The notes under the pieces: model-generated
Seen by the model: the letters and a program-made list of their open reading frames with translations, nothing else
Database searches by the model: none
Told to the model about the DNA's origin: nothing
Position numbers and translations under genes: made by a program
Part shown: positions 24,582-34,022 of the stretch, one piece after another
Numbering within the stretch: position 1 is the stretch's first letter
Layout: each line of letters begins with the position of its first letter
DNA from: Paracoccaceae bacterium
GTDB taxonomy: Bacteria > Pseudomonadota > Alphaproteobacteria > Rhodobacterales > Rhodobacteraceae
Length of the DNA stretch: 64,000 nt
Direction of reading: 5' to 3'
Assembly: GCA_024742405.1 (NCBI GenBank)
Contig: JANSYP010000001.1
Coordinates: 248,001-312,000 of the forward strand

Positions 24582-26315
24582 ATGGATTTCGTGACGTCAG
24601 TAACAGCGGCCAAGACAGGCCATACAGCGTCGCCGGGAAGGGGCGGTTCGGAGGCGGATCGCGACGCATCAGCGCAAATACCTGCCTTTGAGGAAGAAAT
24701 TGCAACGCTTCGCGATCTGGCGGTTGAAGCGCAGTCCTCGAAAGATGAGTCGATTCCGACCGCTCAGGCGGGCGTCACCGGTGACGATCAGGCCGAAGCT
24801 GACGTCGTGATCGAGCCCGACGCCGCCGCCGCGCTGGACTCTTCTGATTATGATGCGGCGGTTGCCGACGTCACGGAAAGGATGGGCCGTGACGCTACTG
24901 GTGAACTCGTTCCTAAGGGCGGATCGTCGGCAGAGGCGGTAGTGCCGCTGTCAGATGTGTTTCCGCATGCTGCATCTGTAAGCCAGGCCGGAACTCAGAC
25001 ACCCTCCCAAGCGCTGGGGTCGGCGGATGTGAACTCTGTTCCGGCTCCAAGCGCTGGAACGAGTGCTGTTGAGACACCGAAAACCGGAACAGGCGAGGCG
25101 CGCGATCCGGCATCCCACTCCGCCGTGGTCCGATCAGATACGTCGTTCGCTTCTGCCAACTCCGCTTCAGGGGCAGGGAATGCGCGCGCCGACCTGCCTG
25201 CCGCAGCAACCGTCGTGCGTGCCGAAGACGCGCCAACCTCTCCGTTCTCTGGTCAGCTTAGTGCAGCCGGGGTGCGCGGAGCGACCTCCGAGCAAGTCGC
25301 GTTGGCAACATCACAGCGTGCGTCGGGGGAGGGCGGCGCGGATCAGACCACGACGGCGTCGAAATCCGAACTCGCGACGCGGGCAAGTGCGGGGCCGGGC
25401 AACATGGCACCTGTGGTGCCAGGCGGGGTGCCTTCTGCTGCGACCAGTGTGCCGGATGAACTGCCTCCCGGCTCTCTCCCAACTGAGACTGCGCTTCGAA
25501 CTGCGGCGACCGGCACTGGAGTGGGGCTTCAAACCGCGGCGGCACAAATGCTCGCGTTGCGAGACGGCCGTTCGGACGCACGGGGGACGGTTGGGCCTCA
25601 GTCTGTATGGACGCGGGAGAATGGCCTAGACGGTGTACCAATGCGGTCGAGCTCCTCTGCTCAGTCTGCTGAAGGCGTCGAATCTGCGACACAGACCAGC
25701 GGGTCACCGCTGCCGCCGGCCTTATCCGGCAATCCCGCACTGTCGCAGGCCTTTGTGCCTGCCACGCCAGCCATGACGCCGCTCTTTGCGTCACCGGGGG
25801 GCACCGCGCGGGAAGGTACAGGTGATGCCGCGTTCGTTGGCGCAGATCTTGCCGCGTTGGACACTGGACGTGCCCAGTCTGGTGCATTCCTGGCAGCAAC
25901 GGCGGTTCCGGCAGAGCCCCGTGCGATCGTGCGCCAGATTGCAGACGCGATGATTGCGGCCCATGAGAATGGGATCGACCTGCAACTCAGCCCCGAAGAG
26001 CTGGGCCGGGTCAGACTGTCGATTACACCGGGAGAGGGCGGTTTTTTGGTCACCGTGAGCGCGGACCGCCCCGAAACGCTCGAGTTGCTCCGGCGCCATA
26101 TCGACCTGTTGGGTGAGGAGTTTGCCGCGCTCGGGCTTGGCGATACGGCCTTCAGCTTCAACGATCCGCCAGGCCATCCGGCTCAGGACGATGAGCATCG
26201 CTCGCAGACCGATGCGACGCTCGTCGGTCTGGGCGAGACCGCTGAACCGGAGACCCCGGTGCCGCCAGCCCCACACCCCCGAGCGCAGTCCGGTTTGCTC
26301 GATATCCGTCTATAG
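24582..26315 (+). CDS. fliK: Flagellar hook-length control protein FliK
   Basis: 577 aa. Residues 1 to about 440 are low-complexity, rich in Ala, Ser, Thr, Gly and Pro, and look disordered. The C-terminal domain (about 445-545) carries the FliK switch motif: IDLQLSPEELGRVRLSITPGEGGFLVTVSADRPETLELLRRHIDLL. It is secreted and measures hook length, then triggers the FlhB substrate switch. Base composition of the long linker is a little lower in GC than neighbours. Followed 18 bases later by flgD. Confidence 0.88.
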   Translation: MDFVTSVTAAKTGHTASPGRGGSEADRDASAQIPAFEEEIATLRDLAVEAQSSKDESIPTAQAGVTGDDQAEADVVIEPDAAAALDSSDYDAAVADVTERMGRDATGELVPKGGSSAEAVVPLSDVFPHAASVSQAGTQTPSQALGSADVNSVPAPSAGTSAVETPKTGTGEARDPASHSAVVRSDTSFASANSASGAGNARADLPAAATVVRAEDAPTSPFSGQLSAAGVRGATSEQVALATSQRASGEGGADQTTTASKSELATRASAGPGNMAPVVPGGVPSAATSVPDELPPGSLPTETALRTAATGTGVGLQTAAAQMLALRDGRSDARGTVGPQSVWTRENGLDGVPMRSSSSAQSAEGVESATQTSGSPLPPALSGNPALSQAFVPATPAMTPLFASPGGTAREGTGDAAFVGADLAALDTGRAQSGAFLAATAVPAEPRAIVRQIADAMIAAHENGIDLQLSPEELGRVRLSITPGEGGFLVTVSADRPETLELLRRHIDLLGEEFAALGLGDTAFSFNDPPGHPAQDDEHRSQTDATLVGLGETAEPETPVPPAPHPRAQSGLLDIRL

Positions 26316-26333
26316 TCTGTCAGGAGTTGCCAA

Positions 26334-27032
26334 ATGGATGCCGTTCAATCCCCTGTCACCACGACTTCCCGCCCGAACTCTTTTACCAGCGACAGTTCGG
26401 CTGCCGAGGCTGAGGCCAGTGCCCAGTCCGGGCAGCCGGTCAGCTCGGATTTCGAGACCTTTCTGGTGATGCTGACCGCACAGATCCAAAATCAGGATCC
26501 GCTCAACCCGATCGACAGCACGGACTATGCGGTGCAACTGGCCACCTTCTCCAGTGTCGAGCAGCAGGTGCTCACCAACGAGTTGTTGGAAACCATGACG
26601 CCCGGAGGACCGGGTCTTGGAACTCTCACCGAGCTTGCCGGCTGGATCGGCATGGAGGCGCGCGTGGCCGGTCAGGCACCGCTGACGGGCGACGGGGTAG
26701 CCTTGTCCTTCGAGGTTCCACCGGATGTGAGCAAGGGCGCGGTGGAAATCAAGAACGCGTCCGGCGACATCCTGGCGAGCCTGCCGGTGGAAGCCGGCGA
26801 CCGCTCGGTCTTCTGGGACGGCCGCAACGAGGCCGGCGCGCGCCTGCCCGACGGCAGTTACAGCGTCACCCTGACCGGTCCCGACGCCGACGGCGAAACC
26901 GTTACTGCCGATGTCTTTGCCTTTGTGCGAGTGGCCGAGGTTCGAATGGGCTCCAGTGGCGGAGAACTCCGCCTTTCTGATGGCCGTATCATCATGCCCG
27001 ATACCGTGACCTCACTGCGCGAGGCGCAGTAG
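26334..27032 (+). CDS. flgD: Flagellar hook capping protein FlgD
   Basis: 232 aa. The N-terminal signature is DFETFLVMLTAQIQNQDPLNPIDSTDYAVQLATFSSVEQQV. A FlgD Ig-like/tudor region (VFWDGRNEAGARLPDGSYSVTLTG) follows. It caps the growing hook and is needed for its assembly; FlgE is not in this window. CAGGAG precedes the ATG. It is the last flagellar gene of the island. Confidence 0.94.
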   Translation: MDAVQSPVTTTSRPNSFTSDSSAAEAEASAQSGQPVSSDFETFLVMLTAQIQNQDPLNPIDSTDYAVQLATFSSVEQQVLTNELLETMTPGGPGLGTLTELAGWIGMEARVAGQAPLTGDGVALSFEVPPDVSKGAVEIKNASGDILASLPVEAGDRSVFWDGRNEAGARLPDGSYSVTLTGPDADGETVTADVFAFVRVAEVRMGSSGGELRLSDGRIIMPDTVTSLREAQ

Positions 27033-27068
27033 GACGGAGCGTTCACGCTGGATTTGACGATCAGGCGA

Positions 27069-27560
27069 TCAGTCGATCTCGGGCGTTGTGGCGCCCCAAA
27101 GATCGCTCACACCCACCCACCCGCGATGGGATCCGGCCGACACGCGGCACCACTGGGCGCTGCACCGCGTGATCCTGACGACCGCATCGCGTTCCGCACG
27201 GGCGACGACCGGGGCCTGGGGGTCTGGTTGGCGGCGCAACTCCGTCATATCGGAGACGACAACGGCCGTCCGAGCACCTGAAAGCATCGCATAGTGCATC
27301 CAGCCGCCGATCCCGTCGCGGTCCCGGACTCGACGCCAATGGCCGTATTCGGCCGTCACCATGAGCGGCAGACCACGATGCCGGAACACCCAATCGACAC
27401 GATGTGTCAGGGACGGACCACGACGCACATTCGCCTCGCCGGCCTTCATTGACACGAAACGGGGCAAGGGCCGCTGGGTTTCGGAACCGAGCGTTTCACC
27501 CAAAGCCGGTGCGGCGCCAAGCACCGCTCCCAACAGCATCGTAATCACAATTCGTCTCAC
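27069..27560 (-). CDS. Exported SH3-domain protein
   Basis: 163 aa. Starting at GTG 27560 gives a clear signal peptide (MRRIVITMLLGAVLGAAPALG); an ATG at 27539 would truncate its basic head. Two bacterial SH3-like repeats follow: FVSMKAGEANVRRGPSLTHRVDWVFRHRGLPLMVTAE and VVVSDMTELRRQPDPQAPVVARAERDAVVRITRC. Such proteins sit in the periplasm and often bind peptidoglycan or act with hydrolases. Convergent with flgD and divergent from the hydroxyacid dehydrogenase. Confidence 0.82.
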   Translation of the reverse strand: MRRIVITMLLGAVLGAAPALGETLGSETQRPLPRFVSMKAGEANVRRGPSLTHRVDWVFRHRGLPLMVTAEYGHWRRVRDRDGIGGWMHYAMLSGARTAVVVSDMTELRRQPDPQAPVVARAERDAVVRITRCSAQWCRVSAGSHRGWVGVSDLWGATTPEID

Positions 27561-27698
27561 CGGTCGCGGTCTACCTGCATCCTTGCCCAATGTCGCCCGG
27601 GATTTCTTTCGATCGCGCGGGGATGTCGCTTGTGCGACGCTGTTCTTTTCTACAGTTTGCCACCCGGACCGCGCCAAAGAAATGAGAAGGAAGAGCCC

Positions 27699-28685
27699 AT
27701 GTCCGCTGAACCTCTGAGTGTTGTCGTTACGCGACGGTTGCCCGAACCCGTCGAGAAGCGGCTGGGCGATCTTTTCAACGTCACTTTGCGAAGCGACGAC
27801 TCGCCGATGAGCCGCGCCGAACTGACTGACGCCATGCAATCCGCCAATGTGCTCGTCCCGACAGTGACCGACCAGATCGACGCCGGCATGATGGCGCAGG
27901 CCGGCCCTGACATGCGGCTGATTGCAAGTTACGGCGCCGGGGTCGACCATATCGACGTGGCCACGGCCCGGCAGCGCGGAATCCTTGTGTCCAATACTCC
28001 CGGGGTCGTCACCGAAGACACCGCCGACATGACCATGGCACTGATCCTCAGCGTGACCCGCCGCATTCCCGAAGGTTTGGCGCTGATGCAGGCGGGCGAC
28101 TGGTCGGGATGGGCGCCCACCGCGCTTCTGGGCGGCCGGGTCGGCGGACGGCGGCTCGGCATCCTCGGCATGGGCCGGATCGGACAGGCGGTCGCGCGCC
28201 GGGCAAAGGCTTTCGGCATGCAGATCCACTATCACAACCGTCGCCGCGTCGCCGCCGAGATCGAGACGGAGCTGGGCGCCACCTACTGGGATGATCTCGA
28301 TGCAATGGTCAGCCGCGTCGACATCCTGTCGGTCAACTGTCCGTCCACGCCGGAAACGTTCCATTTGATGAATGCGCGTCGCCTGAAGCTGATGAAGCCG
28401 TCGGCGGTGATCGTGAACACCTCCCGCGGCGAGGTGGTCGATGAAAACGCCCTCGCGCGGATGCTGCGCACGGGCGAATTGGCAGGCGCCGGGCTCGACG
28501 TATTCGAGTTCGGCACGGAGGTGAACAAGGACCTGCGCGATCTGCCCAATGTCGTCCTTCTGCCGCATATGTCCTCGGCCACGGAAGAGGGGCGGATCGA
28601 GATGGGCGAAAAGGTGATCATCAACATCAAGACTTTCGCCGACGGCCATCGTCCGCCCGATCTGGTCGTGCCCGGCGTGCTCTGA
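27699..28685 (+). CDS. D-2-hydroxyacid dehydrogenase (glyoxylate reductase-like)
   Basis: 328 aa. The NAD(P)-binding motif GRRLGILGMGRIGQAVARRA is near residue 148. The catalytic set is also visible: Arg in IVNTSRGEVVDE, Glu in the following helix, and the active-site His in LPHMSSAT. The subfamily (with HNRRR after the dinucleotide loop, suggesting NADPH preference) includes glyoxylate/hydroxypyruvate reductases. GAAGGAAGAG precedes the ATG at 27699. Two bases of spacing plus direction suggest cotranscription with the membrane protein gene downstream. Confidence 0.88.
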   Translation: MSAEPLSVVVTRRLPEPVEKRLGDLFNVTLRSDDSPMSRAELTDAMQSANVLVPTVTDQIDAGMMAQAGPDMRLIASYGAGVDHIDVATARQRGILVSNTPGVVTEDTADMTMALILSVTRRIPEGLALMQAGDWSGWAPTALLGGRVGGRRLGILGMGRIGQAVARRAKAFGMQIHYHNRRRVAAEIETELGATYWDDLDAMVSRVDILSVNCPSTPETFHLMNARRLKLMKPSAVIVNTSRGEVVDENALARMLRTGELAGAGLDVFEFGTEVNKDLRDLPNVVLLPHMSSATEEGRIEMGEKVIINIKTFADGHRPPDLVVPGVL

Positions 28686-28689
28686 TCCC

Positions 28690-29619
28690 ATGGTCCGCCT
28701 GCGCCACTGGCCGCTTGCCGCAGCTTTGCTCTGCGCGATTCTGGTCTGGAAGCCTGTCTTCATCGGCGCGGCGGAGCATTACAACGCGGAGGTCTTCGGC
28801 AGCGCCATCCGGGTCTATGCTGTGCTGCGTGGCATCAATGCCGCCCTGTCGGTCGCCAAGGAAACCGAGATCGGCGTCGGCCTCGTCGGGTCCATCACCG
28901 CGCAACCTGCGATGGTGCTGGACCCCATAGACGAAACGGTGGCCCGGGTGTCGGATCTGGTGTTCGTGCTCGCGGCGACCTCCGGCATGCTGGAGATCGC
29001 CTTTGCCCCGCTCGCGCAGCTGGGCGCCGTCGCCGCGGCGATTGGCTTCGGGTTACTCTATCTGCCGGTGATCGCACCAGCCGCAGCAGGTGTCGTTTCC
29101 GGGTTGGGCCGCACGCTGGCGGGGTTCGGTCTGATGCTGGCTCTCGCATTGCCGCTGGGGTACGGGTTCGGTGGACAGCTTGGGGCCTATTGGACCGAAG
29201 ACCTGCGGGCCGAGGCAGAAAGGACGTTGCAGGGATCGGCAGACACGATCGAAGCTGCCATCGAGACGGTGCCGAGCACACCGCCCGCCGAGATCGCCGA
29301 CCCACCTGCCGGTCCGCCACCGGAAGAAGCTCAAGACGGGTGGCTCGGCAGTCTCGTCAGTCCGATGCTCGATGGTTATGATCAGGCCCGGGGCGCGGCC
29401 GCCGATGCGTTCGCCGGGGTTGCAGCCGGGGTCGGCTCCGCTGGTCAGGCCGTGAGCGACGCCGTTCCAGACATGGCGGCGGTTCAGGCGCGCGGAAGCG
29501 AAATCTTCGAGAGCTCGCTTACGCTTGTGGCGATCTACGGCTTTCGGCTGTTCGTTTTGCCTTTGGTGCTACTGTGGATCCTGACGGCGCTCGCACGCCG
29601 TGCAATTGCAAAGCCCTGA
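28690..29619 (+). CDS. Membrane protein of unknown function
   Basis: 309 aa. The N-terminal signal or anchor (WPLAAALLCAILVWKPV) is followed by three hydrophobic helices around residues 92-160. A Pro/Ala-rich soluble loop (about 185-285, PPAEIADPPAGPPPEEAQDG) comes next, then a C-terminal helix (RLFVLPLVLLWILTALARRAI). I do not recognise the family. It sits four bases after the hydroxyacid dehydrogenase and 12 bases before the asparaginase-like gene, so all three are likely one transcript. Confidence 0.7.
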   Translation: MVRLRHWPLAAALLCAILVWKPVFIGAAEHYNAEVFGSAIRVYAVLRGINAALSVAKETEIGVGLVGSITAQPAMVLDPIDETVARVSDLVFVLAATSGMLEIAFAPLAQLGAVAAAIGFGLLYLPVIAPAAAGVVSGLGRTLAGFGLMLALALPLGYGFGGQLGAYWTEDLRAEAERTLQGSADTIEAAIETVPSTPPAEIADPPAGPPPEEAQDGWLGSLVSPMLDGYDQARGAAADAFAGVAAGVGSAGQAVSDAVPDMAAVQARGSEIFESSLTLVAIYGFRLFVLPLVLLWILTALARRAIAKP

Positions 29620-29631
29620 AGGACAATGACC

Positions 29632-30150
29632 ATGGCAGATTTCGGCCCCCCCGTCCGCATCTTCGTCACCGGAGGCACGATCGACAAGATCCATGACCCG
29701 CGGTTGGAGGCGCTGATCTTTGCCAAGGACGGCGCCACTCAGATCCCGGAAATCCTTGCTATGGGCCGCTGTGATTTCCCCTCGGTGCAGCGGCTCATGC
29801 TCAAGGACAGCCTCGATTTCGTCGATGCCGATCGTGAGGCCATCGCCGCTGCCGCATCCGGCGCGCCCGAAGCGCATCTGGTCATTACCCACGGCACCGG
29901 CACGATGGGCCAGACCGCGCGTGTGTTGGCGCAGCATCTCGATGGCAAGACCGTCGTGCTGACCGGCGCGATGCGCCCGCACTCGCTCAGCGCGTCCGAC
30001 GGCGGTTTCAACCTGGGCGGGGCGCTGATCGCAGCGCAGATCCTGCCGCCGGGGATCTACGGGGTGATGAACGGCCGAGTGATCCCGGCCGCGTCGCTGG
30101 ACAAGGATACAGAGACCGGCCGGTTCGTGCCGGCCGGCCAGATTGCATAG
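29632..30150 (+). CDS. One-domain asparaginase-like protein
   Basis: 172 aa. Both N-terminal asparaginase motifs are present: VTGGTIDK near residue 12 and THGTGTMGQTARVL near residue 82. HGTGT replaces the usual HGTDT, so the catalytic Asp of the second motif is Gly. The C-terminal domain of full asparaginases (about 330 aa) is absent and the gene ends naturally with TAG, so this is a short family rather than a truncation. Activity is uncertain. The ATG at 29632 is preferred because GAAGGA is eight bases upstream. Confidence 0.78.
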   Translation: MADFGPPVRIFVTGGTIDKIHDPRLEALIFAKDGATQIPEILAMGRCDFPSVQRLMLKDSLDFVDADREAIAAAASGAPEAHLVITHGTGTMGQTARVLAQHLDGKTVVLTGAMRPHSLSASDGGFNLGGALIAAQILPPGIYGVMNGRVIPAASLDKDTETGRFVPAGQIA

Positions 30151-30161
30151 TATCGCGAGGC

Positions 30162-30989
30162 CTAGCGGTAGACCTGATCCTCGGTCGGGAAACTGCGGGC
30201 CCGCACGTCTTCGGCATAGGCGCTGACGGCCTCTTCGATCATCGGACCGAGCTGGCCGTAAACCTTGACGAATTTCGGAGTCCAGGGATTGAGGCCCAGC
30301 ATGTCCTCCAGCACGAGGATCTGGCCATCGCACTGGGCGCTGGCCCCGATGCCGATGGTCGGGATAGGGATCTGTTCGGTGATCTTCGCCGCCAGGGGTT
30401 CCACCATGCCTTCGAGCACGACGGCGAAGGCGCCGGCCTCGGCCACGGCCCGGGCGTCGGCCTCATGCGCGGGCCACGTATCCTCGCTGCGTCCCTGGGT
30501 CTTGAAACCGCCCATGACATGGGAGCTTTGCGGCGTGAGGCCGGTATGGGCCATGACCGGGATGCCACGCTCGGTCAGGAAGCGGATGGTCTCGGCCATG
30601 CGGGTGCCGCCTTCGAGCTTGATCGCGCCGCAGCCGGTTTCCTTCATCACGCGGGCTGCGTTGCGAAAGGCGGCGCCGGGGCTTTCTTCATACGTGCCGA
30701 AGGGCATATCGACCACGACCAGCGAGCGCTGCGTGCCGCGGACGACAGCCTTGCCATGCATGATCATCAGATCGAGCGGCACGCCGACGGTCGTTTCCAT
30801 GCCGTGCATGACCATCCCGAGGCTATCGCCGACCAAGATGAAATCGGCATGGCGGTCCACGATCGCGGCAGTGTGCGCATGGTAGGAGGTCAGCGACACG
30901 ATGGGGGCGCCGCCTTTGCGCGATGCGATCTGTGGCACGGTGATGCGCCGGACGGCGGCGGCTGGGCTGGGCTTTTCTTGCGCGCTCAT
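30162..30989 (-). CDS. panB: 3-methyl-2-oxobutanoate hydroxymethyltransferase
   Basis: 275 aa. PanB signatures include [30 protein letters not shown] (metal/substrate site) and [10 protein letters not shown] with [11 protein letters not shown]. It makes ketopantoate from 2-oxoisovalerate and methylene-tetrahydrofolate, the first step to pantothenate. The ATG at 30989 has GGAG nearby, and the gene is 19 bases after panC on the same strand, forming panC-panB. Confidence 0.95.
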   Translation of the reverse strand: MSAQEKPSPAAAVRRITVPQIASRKGGAPIVSLTSYHAHTAAIVDRHADFILVGDSLGMVMHGMETTVGVPLDLMIMHGKAVVRGTQRSLVVVDMPFGTYEESPGAAFRNAARVMKETGCGAIKLEGGTRMAETIRFLTERGIPVMAHTGLTPQSSHVMGGFKTQGRSEDTWPAHEADARAVAEAGAFAVVLEGMVEPLAAKITEQIPIPTIGIGASAQCDGQILVLEDMLGLNPWTPKFVKVYGQLGPMIEEAVSAYAEDVRARSFPTEDQVYR

Positions 30990-31008
30990 GGGGTCTCCGG
31001 GTTGGCGG

Positions 31009-31860
31009 TCAGGCGGGCGATACCACCCGCTGGTCGATGAGTAGGACGGGCTCGAAGCGAACGGCAAGCAGGATCACGGCGGGCAGCGCGAGCGGACCGC
31101 TGAGATCGGCGAGCGTTGCGGCGTCCTGGATGTCGACGCTTTCGGTGCAGGAAAGTGGTTCGGTGGCGAGATGGGCCTCGATCTCGGCCTGCAGTGCCTC
31201 GACCGGCGTCTGCGGGTCAGCGCGCAGCAGGGACTCGGCGCGGGCGAGGGAGGCGGCAAGGACCGGAGCCGCGGCGCGCTGCGCCGGGTTCAGTCGGACA
31301 TTGCGCGAGGACAGCGCGAGGCCGTCGGGGGCGCGCTGCGTCGGCACGCCGATGATCTCGACGGGCATGTCGAGATCGCGGACCATCGTGCGGATGACCA
31401 GAAGCTGCTGGTAGTCCTTCTCGCCGAAAAACGCGCGATCCGGCTGGATCAGGTTGAAAAGCTTTGTCACCACTGTCGCCACGCCACGGAAATGGCCGGG
31501 CCGGAGCGCGCCCATGAGCCGGCCGGCGAGATCGGTGGTCTCGACGATGGTCTGCGCCTGCGGGTGATACATGCTTTCCGGATCGGGCAGGAAGACTGCG
31601 TCGACGCCTTCGGCGCGCAGGAGTGCGAGATCGCGGTCGGTATCACGGGGGTACTTGGCCAGATCCTCGGCATCGCCGAACTGGGTCGGATTGACATAGA
31701 TCGAGGCGATGACCCGGTCGCAAGCCGCGCGGGCGGCGCGGGCGAGGGCCAGATGACCCTCGTGCAGATAGCCCATGGTCGGGACCAGCCCGAGCGTGCC
31801 GCCCGCCCGCAGGTCCGGCAGGGCGGTGCGGAGCGCGGATTTCGTCTCGTAGAGCTCCAT
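31009..31860 (-). CDS. panC: Pantothenate synthetase
   Basis: 283 aa. [19 protein letters not shown] near residue 27 holds the HxGH nucleotidyltransferase motif. [20 protein letters not shown] and the KMS-like LSSRNVRL (residue about 185) follow. It condenses pantoate and beta-alanine with ATP. It is upstream of panB in a two-gene operon; fabI ends 115 bases upstream behind a stem-loop. Confidence 0.95.
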   Translation of the reverse strand: MELYETKSALRTALPDLRAGGTLGLVPTMGYLHEGHLALARAARAACDRVIASIYVNPTQFGDAEDLAKYPRDTDRDLALLRAEGVDAVFLPDPESMYHPQAQTIVETTDLAGRLMGALRPGHFRGVATVVTKLFNLIQPDRAFFGEKDYQQLLVIRTMVRDLDMPVEIIGVPTQRAPDGLALSSRNVRLNPAQRAAAPVLAASLARAESLLRADPQTPVEALQAEIEAHLATEPLSCTESVDIQDAATLADLSGPLALPAVILLAVRFEPVLLIDQRVVSPA

Positions 31861-31937
31861 GGTGTGTTGTCCTCCCTCCGGTCAGGGGGTGCTCCCGCCA
31901 GGCTGCGTCCCCTGCCGGGGCCCCAGCCCGTTGGGCC

Positions 31938-31959
31938 GCGCACCGCGGGCGCGGTGCGC
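31938..31959 (-). terminator. Stem-loop between fabI and panC
   Basis: A perfect 9-bp stem GCGCACCGC/GCGGTGCGC with a 4-base loop lies 15 bases beyond the fabI stop. It lacks a T-run, which is common in GC-rich alphaproteobacteria. It probably ends or weakens fab transcription before panC. Confidence 0.5.
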
Positions 31960-31974
31960 TCGTACCGCTGGCCG

Positions 31975-32763
31975 CTACAGGTTCTCCGGTTGCGGCATGC
32001 TCAGCACGTGGTAGCCGCCGTCCACCGCGATCACCTCGCCGGTGGTGCAGGCACCGTAATCGGAGGCCAGGTAGACCGCGGTTCCGCCGATCGCCTCCAG
32101 CGTCGCGTTGGCGCGCAGCGGGGCGTTGGCTTCGGTCGTGCGGTAGGTCTTGCGCGCTCCGCCGATGGCCGCGCCTGCGAGCGTCTTCATCGGACCCGGC
32201 GAGATTGCGTTGACGCGGATCCGCTGGGGGCCGAGATCGTTGGCCAGATAGCGCACAGCACTTTCCAGCGCCGCTTTGGCGACACCCATGACGTTGTAAT
32301 AGGGCGTTACCCGGTTGGAGCCCTGGTAGGTCATGGTCAGGATCGTGCCGCCCTCGGGCATCAGCGGGGCCGCGCGCCGCGCCACATCGATCAGCGAGTA
32401 GCAGGAGATGTTCAGCGAGTTGGTGAAGTTCGCCCGACTGGTATTGATGAACCGGCCTGTCAATTCCGTCCGGTCGGAAAAGGCGATGGCGTGGATCACG
32501 AAGTCGAGGCGCCCCCAGCGATCGCGAAGTGTTTCGAAACAGGCGTCCAGGCTCGCGTCATCGGTCACGTCGACATCGACCAGCAGGTCCGAGCCGAGGC
32601 TTTCGGCCAGCGGCTGCACGCGCTTGCCGAACGCATCCCCCTGATAGCTGAAGGCCAGCTCCGCGCCCTCGGCCGACATCGCCTTTGCGATGCCCCAGGC
32701 GATGGAACGGTCGTTGGCGACGCCCATCACAAGCCCGCGTTTTCCGGTCATCAAGTCAGGCAT
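31975..32763 (-). CDS. fabI: Enoyl-ACP reductase (NADH)
   Basis: 262 aa. The FabI-type short-chain reductase fold begins GKRGLVMGVANDRSIAWGIAKAM. The catalytic Tyr-x6-Lys reads YYNVMGVAKAALE near residue 155, and LRANATLEAIGGTAVYLASD follows. It performs the last reduction of fatty acid elongation. It is seven bases after fabB in a fabA-fabB-fabI operon reading left, with irr divergent from fabA. Confidence 0.95.
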   Translation of the reverse strand: MPDLMTGKRGLVMGVANDRSIAWGIAKAMSAEGAELAFSYQGDAFGKRVQPLAESLGSDLLVDVDVTDDASLDACFETLRDRWGRLDFVIHAIAFSDRTELTGRFINTSRANFTNSLNISCYSLIDVARRAAPLMPEGGTILTMTYQGSNRVTPYYNVMGVAKAALESAVRYLANDLGPQRIRVNAISPGPMKTLAGAAIGGARKTYRTTEANAPLRANATLEAIGGTAVYLASDYGACTTGEVIAVDGGYHVLSMPQPENL

Positions 32764-32770
32764 CGGAATT

Positions 32771-33997
32771 CTACCCGTTGTAGCGGCTCATGATGAGCGA
32801 TGCATTGGTTCCGCCAAAGCCGAAGCTGTTGGACAGGATCGAATCAATTTCGACGCCTTCGCGCGTCTCGGTCAAAACCTCGTCCGTCCGGATCGCCGGA
32901 TCGAGTTCGGTGATGTTGGCAGAGCCCTGCAGGAAGCCGCCCTGCATCATCAATAGGCAATAAATCGCTTCCAGAGCGCCGGTCGCCCCCTGGGAATGGC
33001 CTGCAAGCGATTTCGAGGAGGAGATCGGCGGCACGTTGCCCTCGCCGAACACGCGCCGGATCGCTTCGACCTCGATCACATCGCCGACGGGCGTCGATGT
33101 GCCATGAGCGTTGATATAGGTGACCTTGCGGTCGCCGAGGGTGCCGATCGCCTGCTTCATCGCCCGCTCGCCGCCTTCGCCCGAGGGCGCGACCATGTCG
33201 GCGCCGTCCGAGGTCGCGCCATAGCCGGTGACTTCGGCATAGATCTTGGCGCCGCGCGCCTTGGCGTGCTCCAGCTCCTCGACCACGACCATGCCACCGC
33301 CGCCGGAGATCACGAACCCGTCTCGGGTGGCATCAAAAGGACGGGAGGCGGTCTCAGGCGTATCATTATACTTGCTCGACATCGCGCCCATCGCATCGAA
33401 GAGGCAGGAGAGCGTCCAGTCGACCTCTTCGCCGCCGCCGGCAAAGACCATGTCCTGCTTGCCCCATTGGATCTGTTCCACCGCGTTGCCGATGCAATGC
33501 AGCGAGGTCGAGCAGGCCGAGGTGATCGAATAGTTGATGCCCTTTATCTTGAACGGCGTTGCGAGACAGGCCGAGACGGTCGAGGACATACAGCGCGTCA
33601 CCATGAAGGGGCCCATACGCTTGGGCGCGCCTTTCTCGCGAACCACATCGAACGCTGTCAGAAAATTCGAGGTGGACGGTCCCCCGGACCCGGCGATGAG
33701 GCCCGTGCGCTCGTTACTGACCTCCGCCTCGGACAGGCCGGCATCCTCGATCGCTTGCTGCATGGCCAGATAGGCATAGCCCGCGGTCGGCCCCATGAAC
33801 CGCAACTGCCGTTTGTCGATGGCCTCCTTCAGGTCGATCTGGGGGATGCCGGCGACCTGGCTGCGAAATCCGAGCTCGCCATAGCGTTCCTCGCGACGAA
33901 TGCCGGACCGGCCGGTGCGCAGGCTCTCGGAGACCTCGCCCGCGGTGATGCCGAGGGGCGAGATCACCCCCAGTCCGGTGATTACGACACGGCGCAT
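32771..33997 (-). CDS. fabB: 3-oxoacyl-ACP synthase I
   Basis: 408 aa. The catalytic Cys is in [15 protein letters not shown] (about residue 163) and the two His in [11 protein letters not shown] (about 298) and [13 protein letters not shown] (about 333), the Cys-His-His triad of condensing enzymes. With FabA it feeds unsaturated fatty acid synthesis. It lies 25 bases after fabA on the same strand. Confidence 0.95.
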   Translation of the reverse strand: MRRVVITGLGVISPLGITAGEVSESLRTGRSGIRREERYGELGFRSQVAGIPQIDLKEAIDKRQLRFMGPTAGYAYLAMQQAIEDAGLSEAEVSNERTGLIAGSGGPSTSNFLTAFDVVREKGAPKRMGPFMVTRCMSSTVSACLATPFKIKGINYSITSACSTSLHCIGNAVEQIQWGKQDMVFAGGGEEVDWTLSCLFDAMGAMSSKYNDTPETASRPFDATRDGFVISGGGGMVVVEELEHAKARGAKIYAEVTGYGATSDGADMVAPSGEGGERAMKQAIGTLGDRKVTYINAHGTSTPVGDVIEVEAIRRVFGEGNVPPISSSKSLAGHSQGATGALEAIYCLLMMQGGFLQGSANITELDPAIRTDEVLTETREGVEIDSILSNSFGFGGTNASLIMSRYNG

Positions 33998-34022
33998 GAC
34001 GCTCCCTCCCGATCGGTCCCGA

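Noticed and set aside
27561-28763. Long N-terminal extension of the SH3 protein frame, antisense to the hydroxyacid dehydrogenase
   Set aside because: The only conserved part is the SH3 region downstream of 27560, which has its own signal peptide; the rest is opposite a complete dehydrogenase.
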